Assembly (NCBI GenBank): GCA_019637155.1
Contig: JAHBWE010000006.1
Location: forward strand, 310,001 to 374,000
DNA from: Labilithrix sp.
Lineage (GTDB): Bacteria > Myxococcota_A > Polyangia > Polyangiales > Polyangiaceae
Reading direction: 5' to 3'
Length of the DNA stretch: 64,000 nt
Part shown: positions 25,000 to 33,079 of the stretch, piece after piece
Layout of the letters: every line of letters starts with the position of its first letter
Position numbering within the stretch: the first letter of the stretch is position 1
Translations under genes and position numbers: made by a program
Notes under the pieces: generated by a model
The model's database searches: none
Told to the model about the DNA's origin: nothing
What the model saw: only the letters and a program-made list of their open reading frames with translations

Positions 25000-26385
25000 A
25001 TGAGCAAGATCGAGCTCCGTTGCGTGACTGCGCTGATGATCGCGATGGCTTCGGCCGCGTGCACGGAGGCGCCCGTCACGATCGAGCGCCGCGTGCGCAT
25101 CGCCGCCGACGACGACGAGCGCGAGACGGGCGCGACGTACGATGACGAGAGCGACGAAGAGGCCGACGACGAGAGCGCGTCGACGACGAGCGCGATGACG
25201 AAGAGCACGAAGGCCTCCGCGACGGAGGCGGACGTGGCGTCGATCGAGCCGGGCGAGGAGGCCGCGCCGCCGTCGATCAAGGTGACGTTCGCGGCGTCGG
25301 CCGGGCAGAAGTTCGGGAACGTCCCGATCTACCGCTCGTGCAGCGACATGGGCGTCGACTTCAACCAGGCGAGCTTCGCCGACGCGACCTCGCTCTCGCT
25401 CGTGAACGTGGTCGACAAGAAGGTGCTCGTGAAGGTCGAGGGCGCCGCCTTCGAGAAGCTGAAGGCGTCGGTCGTCAGCGGCAACGGCGAGCTCGACATT
25501 CCCGTCGAGCGAGGCGCGCTCCCGGCGACGTCGACCGAATACGCGATCGTGATGGGAGGCGACGGTCGCTTCGGGAGCCCCGCCGCGTGCGGGGCGTCGA
25601 TCCAGCCGAAGAACGAGAGCGATCGCGGCGTGAAGGGCAGCGCGGGCCGCTTCCCGACCGGCCGCACGATCGCGTTCAACCGCGGGATCGGCGGGACCGG
25701 CTGCGGGATCGTCGGGTTCCTTCAGGCCTATTACGACGAGTCGCGGAGCGTGGTGTACGCGCGGCCGACGTCGCCGCTCGTCATCGCCGCCGACGACGAA
25801 GGTCGCGCCGGCTTCCCGAAGGGCTACGGCCACAAGGGTTGCGACAACCACGACTCGCCGCTCGTCCTCGATCTCCGCGGCGCCGGCGTGAAGCTCGGGC
25901 CCGCGCGCGCGGACGTCTTCGACATCGACGGTGACGGCCGCCGCGACACGCTCGGTTGGGTGATCTCGGAGGACACGCCGTTCCTCGTGCGCGACGCGAA
26001 CGGGAACGGAGTCGTGGACGGCGCGGAGGAGCTGTTCGGCAACCGGACGCGTGGCCGCGACGGGCTCCTCTCGAGCGCGAACGGGTTCGAGGCGCTCGCG
26101 GCGTACGACGACGTCGAGGACGGCGTGATCGACGCGAAGGACCGCGTCTGGTCCTCGCTCCGGCTCTGGTTCGATCGCGATCACGACGGCCGGAGCACGC
26201 CCGACGAGCTCGAGACGCTCGGCGCGCGCGGCGTCCGCTCGATCGCGACCGGCTATGTCTCCGTCTCGCAGCGGCTCACCTCCGGCGGCGAGATCGAAGG
26301 CGCGATCCGGCAGCGCGGCGGCGCGACGATGAGCGACGGCCGCATCGTGTCGGTCCTCGACGTTTGGTTCGAGCGGCACTTCTGA
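25000..26385 (+). CDS. Lipoprotein with EF-hand-like calcium-binding repeats
   Basis: A 461-aa exported lipoprotein (signal peptide ending AMASAAC). A low-complexity Asp/Glu/Ser/Thr segment (about 35-85) follows, then a domain of unknown type with several Cys, then a C-terminal domain with DxDxDG-type loops: DIDGDGRRDT, DANGNGVVDGAEELFG and DRDHDGRSTPDELETL. These match EF-hand/dockerin-like calcium sites, and the spacing resembles C-terminal domains of large adhesins. It probably needs Ca2+ to fold at the cell surface. The 215 bases upstream hold no gene. Confidence 0.78.
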   Translation: MSKIELRCVTALMIAMASAACTEAPVTIERRVRIAADDDERETGATYDDESDEEADDESASTTSAMTKSTKASATEADVASIEPGEEAAPPSIKVTFAASAGQKFGNVPIYRSCSDMGVDFNQASFADATSLSLVNVVDKKVLVKVEGAAFEKLKASVVSGNGELDIPVERGALPATSTEYAIVMGGDGRFGSPAACGASIQPKNESDRGVKGSAGRFPTGRTIAFNRGIGGTGCGIVGFLQAYYDESRSVVYARPTSPLVIAADDEGRAGFPKGYGHKGCDNHDSPLVLDLRGAGVKLGPARADVFDIDGDGRRDTLGWVISEDTPFLVRDANGNGVVDGAEELFGNRTRGRDGLLSSANGFEALAAYDDVEDGVIDAKDRVWSSLRLWFDRDHDGRSTPDELETLGARGVRSIATGYVSVSQRLTSGGEIEGAIRQRGGATMSDGRIVSVLDVWFERHF

Positions 26386-26387
26386 TC

Positions 26388-26415
26388 GGCCTGCGGCCTG
26401 CGGCCTGCGGCCTGC
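26388..26415 (+). repeat. Four tandem GGCCTGC heptamers
   Basis: Four perfect copies of GGCCTGC directly after the stop of the EF-hand lipoprotein gene. A short tandem repeat of this kind changes length readily by replication slippage. It lies in non-coding sequence, so any effect would be on transcript ends only. Confidence 0.8.
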
Positions 26416-26561
26416 GCCGAAGCTCGCGCAAACCGCGCAGCGCGCGAGGTGGGTGGGCCGCGCGTCGTGGGCTGGGGTCGATCCGCCACGGATCAAACGC
26501 GAGCCGAAGTGCTTGGAATCTGGGCGGACTACACCGGCGTATGACTTGCTGAGATGTGGGT

Positions 26562-27461
26562 ATGCCTTCCTTGCGCTCGTGGTCCGTTGCGCTCGTCCTC
26601 TCCTTCGCGGCGGCCGGCTGCGCGGCCGAGACCGACGAGAGCACCGCGTCCGATTCGGCGAACCTGAACGCCGCGACGTGCGGGCTCGATCCGACGTCGC
26701 CCGCGTCGCCGCGGCGGCTGATGGACGAGCCGCTGAAGGATCCGGAGGACGCCGAGACGCGGCTCGGATGCTTGCGCACGATCCTCACGCGGCAGAAGGA
26801 CGATCGCGCTCCGTTCGCCTCGCTCTACACCGACATCACGATCTCCGCGCGCGCCGCGATCGACGCGGGGCGTTTCGAGGACGGGGTGTGGGTCGCGCGC
26901 TACATGACGACCTTCGCCGAGCTCTATCGCGAGGCGTTCGTGGGCTACGCCGACGGGCGCGCGGACGAGATCCCCGGCTCGTGGCGCATCGCGTTCGACG
27001 CCGCGCGCGACGAGCGGCCGCTGCAGGTGCAGCACGTCACGCTCGGTGTGAACGCGCACGTGAACCGCGACCTCGCGCACACGCTTTACATCGTCGGCAT
27101 CGGCGAGCGCGGGGCCGTGCGCGAGAGCCGCAAGCGCGATCACTTCAAGGTGAACGAGATCCTGCGCGAGAACGTCGACGCCACGCTGAGCTCGCTCGCG
27201 GAGACGTACGCCCCGGGCCTCGGGCAGTCGCCGGCGGCGGTGATGCGGATCCTCACCGAGACGTATTACCAGGCGGTCGCGGCCGGCCGGCTCAAGGCCT
27301 GGGTCGACGCGGTCGCGCTGAGCGACGCGTTCCCGTTCCTCCGTCCCGCGATCGAGGACCAGATCGAGGTCACCTCGAAGCTCATCGCACGGACGATCCT
27401 GGTACCGACGATCAACGAAGACCTCGCCGAGAAGCTCCGCGAGATTGAGGCGGGGAACTGA
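26562..27461 (+). CDS. Predicted lipoprotein, DUF5995-like
   Basis: A 299-aa exported lipoprotein: signal peptide with lipobox AAGC. The mature part is alpha-helical, with the stretch HVTLGVNAHVNRDLAHTLYIVG, which resembles the conserved core of DUF5995-type proteins (N-A-H-x-N-x-D-L) of unknown function. A GTG two codons upstream is an alternative start. It is followed by the tandem 59-bp repeats. Surface or periplasmic location is expected; activity is unknown. Confidence 0.7.
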   Translation: MPSLRSWSVALVLSFAAAGCAAETDESTASDSANLNAATCGLDPTSPASPRRLMDEPLKDPEDAETRLGCLRTILTRQKDDRAPFASLYTDITISARAAIDAGRFEDGVWVARYMTTFAELYREAFVGYADGRADEIPGSWRIAFDAARDERPLQVQHVTLGVNAHVNRDLAHTLYIVGIGERGAVRESRKRDHFKVNEILRENVDATLSSLAETYAPGLGQSPAAVMRILTETYYQAVAAGRLKAWVDAVALSDAFPFLRPAIEDQIEVTSKLIARTILVPTINEDLAEKLREIEAGN

Positions 27462-27464
27462 ACC

Positions 27465-27624
27465 ACGCATTCGCGTAGGCGGCGGTCACGGTTCGAGTGA
27501 GCGCGGCTCGATGCTGGCCCGCTACGCGTTCGCGTCGGTGGCGGTCACGGTTCGAGTGAGCGCGGGGCGATGCTGGGTCCGCCCCGCGTTCGCTTCCGCG
27601 GTCGGTTCGAGAGCGAGCGCGGCA
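27465..27624 (+). repeat. Imperfect tandem repeat of about 59 bp
   Basis: Two full copies (starting at 27465 and 27524) and one diverged partial copy (from about 27585) of a 59-60 base unit whose core is GGCGGTCACGGTTCGAGTGA. It lies just after a lipoprotein stop. On the minus strand the units read ALTRTVTAxxANA. The rest of the gap to 27823 holds no gene that I can support. Confidence 0.75.
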
Positions 27625-27823
27625 GCGCCTTCGCGGTTGCGGCAACGGCGGCGGGCTCTTTCGCGAGGCGGCGGAGAACGGGCGCCTCGAGCTGCACGTT
27701 CGCTCGGCGGGACGATCGTGGAGTCGAAGGTGGTGAGGCCTATTGGGAAGAGCCGAAGATGGCGGCGATTGCCATCTCCTCGGGGGCTCGGAACGCGCGC
27801 GCTTCGGCGGTGGCGCGCGGCGC

Positions 27824-28225
27824 TCACGCCTCGTCGTAGTCGTAGTCGTCGCCGTCGCCCTCGTAGTCACCGTCGTCCTCGTAGTTGCCGTCGTCCTCGT
27901 AGTCGTCGTCGTCCTCGTCCTCGTAGTCGTCGCCTTTGCCCTCGTCGTCGTAGCGGTCCTCCTCGTAGCTGGCGTTGGTCACCGGCGGCTCGTCGTCGGC
28001 GGCGCGGGGGAGATCGCAGTCGGTGCCGCGGCACTCGGAGCCGGGGCCGTTGGGGTTGCCGGACTTGTCGCAGATGTTCGTCCCGAGGCACTTCGACGGG
28101 TAGGTCGCGAGTGAGTGCGAGCCGCGTGCTTCCTTCTCCTCTTCCGGCGCCGCGCATCCGGAGGCGAGCGCGACGAGAGCAGCGGCAGCGAGGGCGACGA
28201 AGACGCGAGCGTTCATGCCTTTCAT
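27824..28225 (-). CDS. Acidic repeat lipoprotein
   Basis: About 133 aa. A signal peptide with lipobox LASGC leads to a short Cys-containing segment (KCLGTNICDKSGNPNGPGSECRGTDC) and then a C-terminal tail of about 45 residues made almost only of Asp, Glu, Tyr and Gly in DDGDYEDDG-type units. The tail must be unstructured and could bind calcium or mineral. Three starts are in frame (GTG 28234, ATG 28225, ATG 28216); none has a convincing ribosome binding site. Transcribed divergently from marR. Confidence 0.68.
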   Translation of the reverse strand: MKGMNARVFVALAAAALVALASGCAAPEEEKEARGSHSLATYPSKCLGTNICDKSGNPNGPGSECRGTDCDLPRAADDEPPVTNASYEEDRYDDEGKGDDYEDEDDDDYEDDGNYEDDGDYEGDGDDYDYDEA

Positions 28226-28331
28226 GTCGGTCACTACGCGAGCGCCGCCGGTCGGTTCCGCTCCTTGTTCGATTTTCTTCCGTGATGACGAATAGATGCA
28301 TGCGCGATCCAGCGATCACGATCCAGTCGGC

Positions 28332-28359
28332 TTGACAGTTAGGAGTCCTAAGTTAGAGT
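28332..28359 (+). promoter_or_regulatory. Promoter with MarR-type operator in the spacer
   Basis: A consensus -35 TTGACA (28332-28337) and a -10 TAGAGT (28354-28359) are 16 bases apart, and the 13-bp palindrome TTAGGAGTCCTAA (28339-28351) fills the spacer. A dimeric repressor bound there would exclude RNA polymerase. The -10 ends seven bases before the ATG of the marR gene, so transcription should begin at or next to the start codon. Confidence 0.75.
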
Positions 28360-28366
28360 GTCGGTC

Positions 28367-29023
28367 ATGGCGCGGCGGCGGCTTCCATCGTTCGAGGAAA
28401 CGTCGCCGCTCGGTGAGCGCATCGCGACTGGGCTTCACAAGCTCGGGCTCGCGATGAAGCAGCAGACGTGGCTGAAGGCCGCGGAGGACGGCCTCTCGCC
28501 GACGCAAGGGCAGATCCTCGCCGCGCTCGCGGGCGAGGGGGCGCTCACCGGCACCGACCTGTCGAAGCGGCTCGCGCTCACGCTCCCGACCATCAGCGAC
28601 TCGGTGAAGGCGCTGGTGGAGAAGGGGCTCGTCCTTCGGAGGAGCGATCCGCGGCATCCGCGCGCGAGCCTCCTCGAGCTCACCGCGTCGGGGCGTGCGC
28701 GGGCCGCGAGCGCGCGAGCGTGGCCGGAGTTCCTGGCCGTCGCGGTCGACACGATGTCGGAGGCCGAACAAGAGGTGTTCCTGTCCGGGCTCATCAAGAT
28801 GATCCGCGCGCTCCAGGAGAGCGGGCAGATCCCGACGAACCGAATGTGCGTGACGTGCACGCACTTCCGGCCCCACGTGCACGAAGGCGAGGCGCCCCAC
28901 CACTGCGCCTACGTCGACGCGGCGATGGCCGATCGCAGCCTGCGCATCGATTGCCCCGAGCACCTCGAGGCCCCCGCCGCCCAGCGCGCGGCGGCGTGGG
29001 AGCGGTTCGTGAACACGAGCTGA
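28367..29023 (+). CDS. MarR family regulator with C-terminal Cys/His cluster
   Basis: A 218-aa repressor. Residues about 15-150 are a MarR winged helix (GLSPTQGQILAALAGEGALTGTDLSKRLALTLPTISDSVKALVEKGLVLRRSDPRHPR). The last 60 residues are unusual: C161-x2-C164-x-H166 ... H170-x-H172 ... H178-H179-C180 ... C196-x2-H199, a likely zinc or iron-sulfur site that could sense redox state or metal. The ATG is chosen over an upstream GTG because the promoter -10 overlaps that GTG. It heads an operon with a protoglobin and a thioredoxin-like protein and probably represses its own promoter through the spacer palindrome. Confidence 0.88.
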   Translation: MARRRLPSFEETSPLGERIATGLHKLGLAMKQQTWLKAAEDGLSPTQGQILAALAGEGALTGTDLSKRLALTLPTISDSVKALVEKGLVLRRSDPRHPRASLLELTASGRARAASARAWPEFLAVAVDTMSEAEQEVFLSGLIKMIRALQESGQIPTNRMCVTCTHFRPHVHEGEAPHHCAYVDAAMADRSLRIDCPEHLEAPAAQRAAAWERFVNTS

Positions 29024-29114
29024 GCGACCGAAGAAAGATCGCCGCTCGTCCTTCTGCCGCGCTCCGGCAGGGAAGAGCGTCGAGGTTCGTCCACCGACGG
29101 AAGGAGAAAAGACG

Positions 29115-29693
29115 ATGAGCATTCCCGGTTACACGTATGGCGCCGTCGCGCCCTCGCCCGTGACGCTGTCCGACTTCGCGCTGATGCAAAAGAGCGCCTT
29201 GTTCGACGACGAGGACGTGAAATACCTCCGCCTCTCTCTCGACGTCGTGAAGGACCACGTCGAGGCGATCCTCGATGTCTGGTACGGCTTCGTCGGCGCG
29301 AATCCCCACTTGCTGGCGTCGTTCACGAACAAGGAAGACGGGAAACCCATTGGCGATTATCTCGGCGCGGTCCGAAAGCGCTTCGGGCAGTGGATCCTCG
29401 ACACCGCGCGCGCCGAATACGACCAGAAGTGGCTCGATTACCAGCACGAGATCGGGCTCCGCCATCACCGCGCGAAGAAGAACGCGACCGACGGCGCGCC
29501 GTCGACGGACATCGTCCCTTTTCGCCACCTCTTCGCGCTGATTTATCCGGTTACGTTCACGCTCAAGCCGTTCCTCGCGAAGAAGGGACACTCGGCCGAG
29601 GACGTCGAGAAGATGTACGGGGCCTGGGTCAAATCGTGCATCCTGCAGATGACGCTCTGGAGCCACCCGTACGTGAAAGACGGTGATTTCTGA
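29115..29693 (+). CDS. Protoglobin
   Basis: A 192-aa single-domain haem protein of the globin-coupled-sensor/protoglobin family. Family landmarks are the pre-A helix (IPGYTYG), DVVKDHVEAILDVWYGFVGANPHLLASF, and the proximal-histidine region YQHEIGLRHHRAKKN (111-123), with PFRHLFALIYPVTFTLKPFL after it. It should bind O2, CO or NO. There is no C-terminal output domain, so it acts as a free sensor, carrier or dioxygenase. Strong ribosome binding site (GGAAGGAG). Its stop overlaps the next ATG by one base, so it is cotranslated with the thioredoxin-like protein. Confidence 0.93.
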   Translation: MSIPGYTYGAVAPSPVTLSDFALMQKSALFDDEDVKYLRLSLDVVKDHVEAILDVWYGFVGANPHLLASFTNKEDGKPIGDYLGAVRKRFGQWILDTARAEYDQKWLDYQHEIGLRHHRAKKNATDGAPSTDIVPFRHLFALIYPVTFTLKPFLAKKGHSAEDVEKMYGAWVKSCILQMTLWSHPYVKDGDF

Positions 29694-30250
29694 TGACCTC
29701 CGCGCTCGCGCCCGAGTGGGAGACGACGACGTGGCTCAACACGCCCGAGCCGCTCACGCTGGCGAAGCTGCGCGGCCGCGTCGTCGTCGTCCACGCGTTC
29801 CAGATGCTGTGCCCGGGGTGCGTCGCGCGAGGGCTCCCGCAGGCGATGCGCGTCGCGGAGGCGTTCTCGTCCGCGCCGCTCACCGTCGTCGGCCTGCACA
29901 CCGTGTTCGAGCACCATGACGGAATGGGCCTCGCGTCGCTCCGCGCCTTCCTCCACGAATATCGGATCACGTTCCCGGTCGGCGTGGACGCGCCGGGACC
30001 GGACGGCGATCCGATCCCACGCACGATGAAGGCCTACGCGATGCGGGGGACCCCGACGACGCTGCTCATCGACGCGGAAGGACACCTGCGCCAGCAGGTC
30101 TTCGGCGCGCACGACGACTTGCTCCTCGGCGCCTCGATCGCGCGGCTGCTCTTCGAGGCCGAGCACGACACGCGCGCATCGCAACGAGACGCGAACGCGA
30201 ACGCGACCCCCGGCGCTCGCGCGTGCGACGATCAGGGCTGCCGCGTCTGA
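29693..30250 (+). CDS. Thioredoxin-like/peroxiredoxin-type protein
   Basis: A 185-aa cytoplasmic thioredoxin-fold protein with active site C40-P-G-C43 (FQMLCPGCV), a TlpA/AhpC-TSA-like core (VVVVHAFQMLCPGC, TVVGLHTVFEHHD, ITFPVGVD) and the cis-Pro loop RGTPTTLLID. The C-terminus adds a second cysteine pair (CDDQGC). It could reduce thiols or peroxides, or reduce the Cys cluster of the MarR protein encoded two genes upstream (inference). The ATG overlaps the protoglobin stop. Confidence 0.86.
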   Translation: MTSALAPEWETTTWLNTPEPLTLAKLRGRVVVVHAFQMLCPGCVARGLPQAMRVAEAFSSAPLTVVGLHTVFEHHDGMGLASLRAFLHEYRITFPVGVDAPGPDGDPIPRTMKAYAMRGTPTTLLIDAEGHLRQQVFGAHDDLLLGASIARLLFEAEHDTRASQRDANANATPGARACDDQGCRV

Positions 30251-30309
30251 GCGGCCGCGCAGGCGTCCCGCGCTTGCGTGCCGGGAGCGGTCGCGCAAGC
30301 ATCCGCGCG

Positions 30310-31095
30310 GTGTTCGACAGTCACGCGCATCTCCAGGACGCTCGCGTCGACGACGCCGCCGGCGTGTGGGCGCGCGCGCAGGGGGCCGGGGTTCGGCGCG
30401 TGCTGCTCGCCGGCGTCGACTCCGTCGATTGGGAGCGCCAGGCCGCGCTCGAGCATCTGCCCGGCGTCGCGCGCAGCGTCGGGATCCATCCGCAGGTCGT
30501 CGCGACGCTCGCGCCGAAGGAGCGGGAGGCCGAGGTCGATCGGCTCGCGGCCGCGCTCGCGCGACGCTCGAGCGCCGTCGTCGCGCTCGGCGAGATCGGC
30601 ATGGACGGCGTCGGCGAGCGCCGCGAGAGCTACGACGCGCAGGCCGACCTCTTCGCGACGCAGCTCCGGCTCGCGCAGCAGCACGACCTCCCCGTCCTCT
30701 TGCACGTGCTCCGCGCGCACGAGGAGGCGCTGAAGGTCCTCGCCGCGGTCGGCGTGCCCGCGGCCGGCGGCGTCGTCCACAGCTACAGCGGCAGCCCCGA
30801 GCTCGTCCCGCGTTACCTCGAGCTCGGGCTCCACCTGTCGTTCTCGGGATCGATCACGTGGCACGAAGGCGGCCGCGCGGCGCGGGCGGTGAAGGCGTGT
30901 CCACCGGAGCGGCTCCTCGTCGAGACCGACGCGCCGGATCAGACCCCGCGCGCGCGTCGCCCCGCGCCGAACGAGCCCGCCTTTCTCGCCGACGTCGTGC
31001 GCGCGGTAGCATCGATCCGCGGCGAGCCCGAACGGGAGATCGCCGCGCGAACGCACGACAACGCCTGCCGTCTGTTCCGGATCGAGGAGCCATGA
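30310..31095 (+). CDS. tatD: TatD family metal-dependent deoxyribonuclease
   Basis: A 261-aa TatD-type hydrolase: metal-binding DSHAHLQD at the N-terminus, ALGEIGMDG, LLHVLRAH, VVHSYSGS and ETDAPDQTP. The family has 3'-5' exonuclease activity on DNA and RNA and works in repair and RNA quality control. The GTG start is chosen where the family begins (VFDSHAH); the frame is open 29 codons further upstream. It overlaps tcdA by four bases (ATGA). Confidence 0.92.
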   Translation: MFDSHAHLQDARVDDAAGVWARAQGAGVRRVLLAGVDSVDWERQAALEHLPGVARSVGIHPQVVATLAPKEREAEVDRLAAALARRSSAVVALGEIGMDGVGERRESYDAQADLFATQLRLAQQHDLPVLLHVLRAHEEALKVLAAVGVPAAGGVVHSYSGSPELVPRYLELGLHLSFSGSITWHEGGRAARAVKACPPERLLVETDAPDQTPRARRPAPNEPAFLADVVRAVASIRGEPEREIAARTHDNACRLFRIEEP

Positions 31096-31931
31096 GCCAA
31101 GTTACGACCGAGCCCGCCCGCGCGCCGTTTCGGCTCCATCGCCGCTTCGATCGGCTCGGCCGTCTCTACGGCGACGCGGCGTTGGAGCGCCTCTCGCGCG
31201 CGCACGTGCTCGTGATCGGGCTCGGCGGGGTGGGGTCCTTCGCGGTCGAGGCGCTCGCGCGGAGCGGGGTCGGACGCCTCACCCTCGTCGACTTCGATCG
31301 CGTCTGCGTTACCAACACGAACCGCCAGCTGCAGGCGCTCTCCGTCAACGTCGCGAAGCGCAAGGCCGACGTCCTCGCCGAGCGCGCCCAGCTCATCGAT
31401 CCGCGCCTCCAGGTCCAGGCGCTGCCGCTCTTCTATGGCGCGCCGACCGCGAACCGCATCCTCCGGAGCGACGTCGACTTCGCGATCGACGCGACCGACA
31501 ACGTCACCGCGAAGTGCCATCTCCTCGCGGAGTGTCGCGCGCGCGGTCTCCGTGTCGTCACCACGCTCGGATCGGCCGGCCGGACGGATCCGCTCGCGGT
31601 CACGACGAGCGACCTCGCGAAGACCAAGGGCGACGTGCTCGCGGCCGACGTCCGCCGCGTGCTTCGTCACGAGCACGGGTTTCCGATGCGAGGCAGCTTC
31701 GGCGTGCGCGCGGTGTGGTCGACCGAGCCGGCGCGCGATCCTTCCCCCCTCGCGTACGACGGCGACGAAGGGTTTCACTGCGTGTGCCCGGGCGGCAAGA
31801 ACGAGCATCACTCGTGCGAGGAGCGCGTGCTCGTCCGCGGCAGCGCGAGCTTCGTGACGGGGACCTTCGGCCTCGTCGCGGCGAGCGTGGTCGTGAACGC
31901 GATCGCTCGCGGCGAGGTCCCGATCCCGTGA
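31092..31931 (+). CDS. tcdA: tRNA threonylcarbamoyladenosine dehydratase
   Basis: A 279-aa ThiF/MoeB/HesA-type E1-like enzyme. The ATP-binding loop GLGGVGSFAVEALARSGVG, the DFDRVCVTNTNRQ segment, DATDN, and the C-terminal GTFGLVAASVVVNAI match TcdA (YgdL/CsdL), which cyclises the t6A modification in tRNAs reading ANN codons. Cys residues in FHCVCPGGKNEHHSCEE occupy the usual position of the extra cysteine region. Coupled to tatD by an ATGA overlap. Confidence 0.92.
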   Translation: MSQVTTEPARAPFRLHRRFDRLGRLYGDAALERLSRAHVLVIGLGGVGSFAVEALARSGVGRLTLVDFDRVCVTNTNRQLQALSVNVAKRKADVLAERAQLIDPRLQVQALPLFYGAPTANRILRSDVDFAIDATDNVTAKCHLLAECRARGLRVVTTLGSAGRTDPLAVTTSDLAKTKGDVLAADVRRVLRHEHGFPMRGSFGVRAVWSTEPARDPSPLAYDGDEGFHCVCPGGKNEHHSCEERVLVRGSASFVTGTFGLVAASVVVNAIARGEVPIP

Positions 31932-32012
31932 GCGCGAAGCGGGCGGGGCGCACATCTACGGACAAACCTTCGCGTCGACGGATCGGTCGGACTTCCGTTA
32001 CGCTCTGCGAGC

Positions 32013-33071
32013 ATGCGGGGCAAAGGGCTCTCACGCGCCGTCGTTGCATGCGCCATGGGCACCGTCCTCGTAGCGTGCACGGCGCTCACGGGCGTCGGCG
32101 ATCTGCTCGTCGATCCCGATGCTCCCGACGCCTCCGAAGCCGCGGCGCCTCCGCCGACGACGACAGGGACCGGCACGAGCCCGCCGCCACCTCCTCCGCC
32201 GGAGGACGGCGGCTTGCCGCTCGTCGACGCGACCGTCGTCGATGCGTGCAGCGCCAGCGGTTGTGAGGTCCTCCCCGACGGGTTCGAGCTCGTCGCGCTC
32301 GGTGCGCCGAGCTCGGACGCGGATTGTCCGACCGGGTTCGCGCCGCTCCTCGACGGCGTCGAGAACCCGACGCTCGATCCGGGCGCGTGCACGTGCGGGT
32401 GCAACCTCACGCAGCCGCCGACGTGCACCGTGCCCGCCGGCGGCAGCATCACGCTCCTCTACGGACCCGTCGGCAGCGGCTCGTGCACGAGCACGGGACA
32501 AGCCGTTCCGACGGGGTGCTCGACCGAGGGCTTCCACGGGCCGTTCATCGAGTACGACCGCAACTACGTCGCGCCGACGGCGACGCGCACCGGCGGCAAC
32601 TGCACCGCGTCCGCGTCGAAGGACAACTCGAAGCTGAAGACGACCAGCGTCCGCGTGTGTCAGGCGACGGTGATCCCGCAGTGCGACGGGAAGACGTGCG
32701 CGCCGCAGGTGGCGCCGTACGAGACGTGCGTCGCGTCGCAGGGAGCGCGAGCGTGTCCGGCCGAGTGGCCGACCCGTCATCGCGTCGGCGCGAGCGCGAG
32801 CTTCACGTGCGGCAGCGGCTGCACGTGCTCGGTCGAGGGGCAGTGCTCCACCTCGGGGACGCTCCGCTACTTCGCGAGCACGAACTGCAGCGGCACGGCC
32901 GGCCTCACGTACCCCGTCGGCGGCTGCAACCCGACGCAGGCGCAGGCCACGACCTACGGCTCGCACCGCTACGATCCGAACCCGCCGACGAACACGTCGT
33001 GCAAGACGGGCGGCACGTCGGCGCCGGGGACGCCTGCCCTCGCGCAGGAGCTGACCGTCTGCTGCAAGTGA
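32013..33071 (+). CDS. Cys-rich predicted lipoprotein
   Basis: A 352-aa exported protein. Signal peptide with lipobox LVAC (about 22), then a disordered Asp/Ala/Thr/Pro linker with seven consecutive prolines, then about 280 residues with many cysteines (CTCGCN, CTVPAGG, CRVCQ-like VRVCQA, CGSGCTCSVEGQC, and a terminal VCCK). No family recognised. The Cys pairs imply many disulfides and a surface location. TACGCT ends eight bases before the ATG and there is no Shine-Dalgarno sequence. Convergent with the repeat-protein gene. Confidence 0.75.
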   Translation: MRGKGLSRAVVACAMGTVLVACTALTGVGDLLVDPDAPDASEAAAPPPTTTGTGTSPPPPPPPEDGGLPLVDATVVDACSASGCEVLPDGFELVALGAPSSDADCPTGFAPLLDGVENPTLDPGACTCGCNLTQPPTCTVPAGGSITLLYGPVGSGSCTSTGQAVPTGCSTEGFHGPFIEYDRNYVAPTATRTGGNCTASASKDNSKLKTTSVRVCQATVIPQCDGKTCAPQVAPYETCVASQGARACPAEWPTRHRVGASASFTCGSGCTCSVEGQCSTSGTLRYFASTNCSGTAGLTYPVGGCNPTQAQATTYGSHRYDPNPPTNTSCKTGGTSAPGTPALAQELTVCCK

Positions 33072-33079
33072 GCGCGTCG

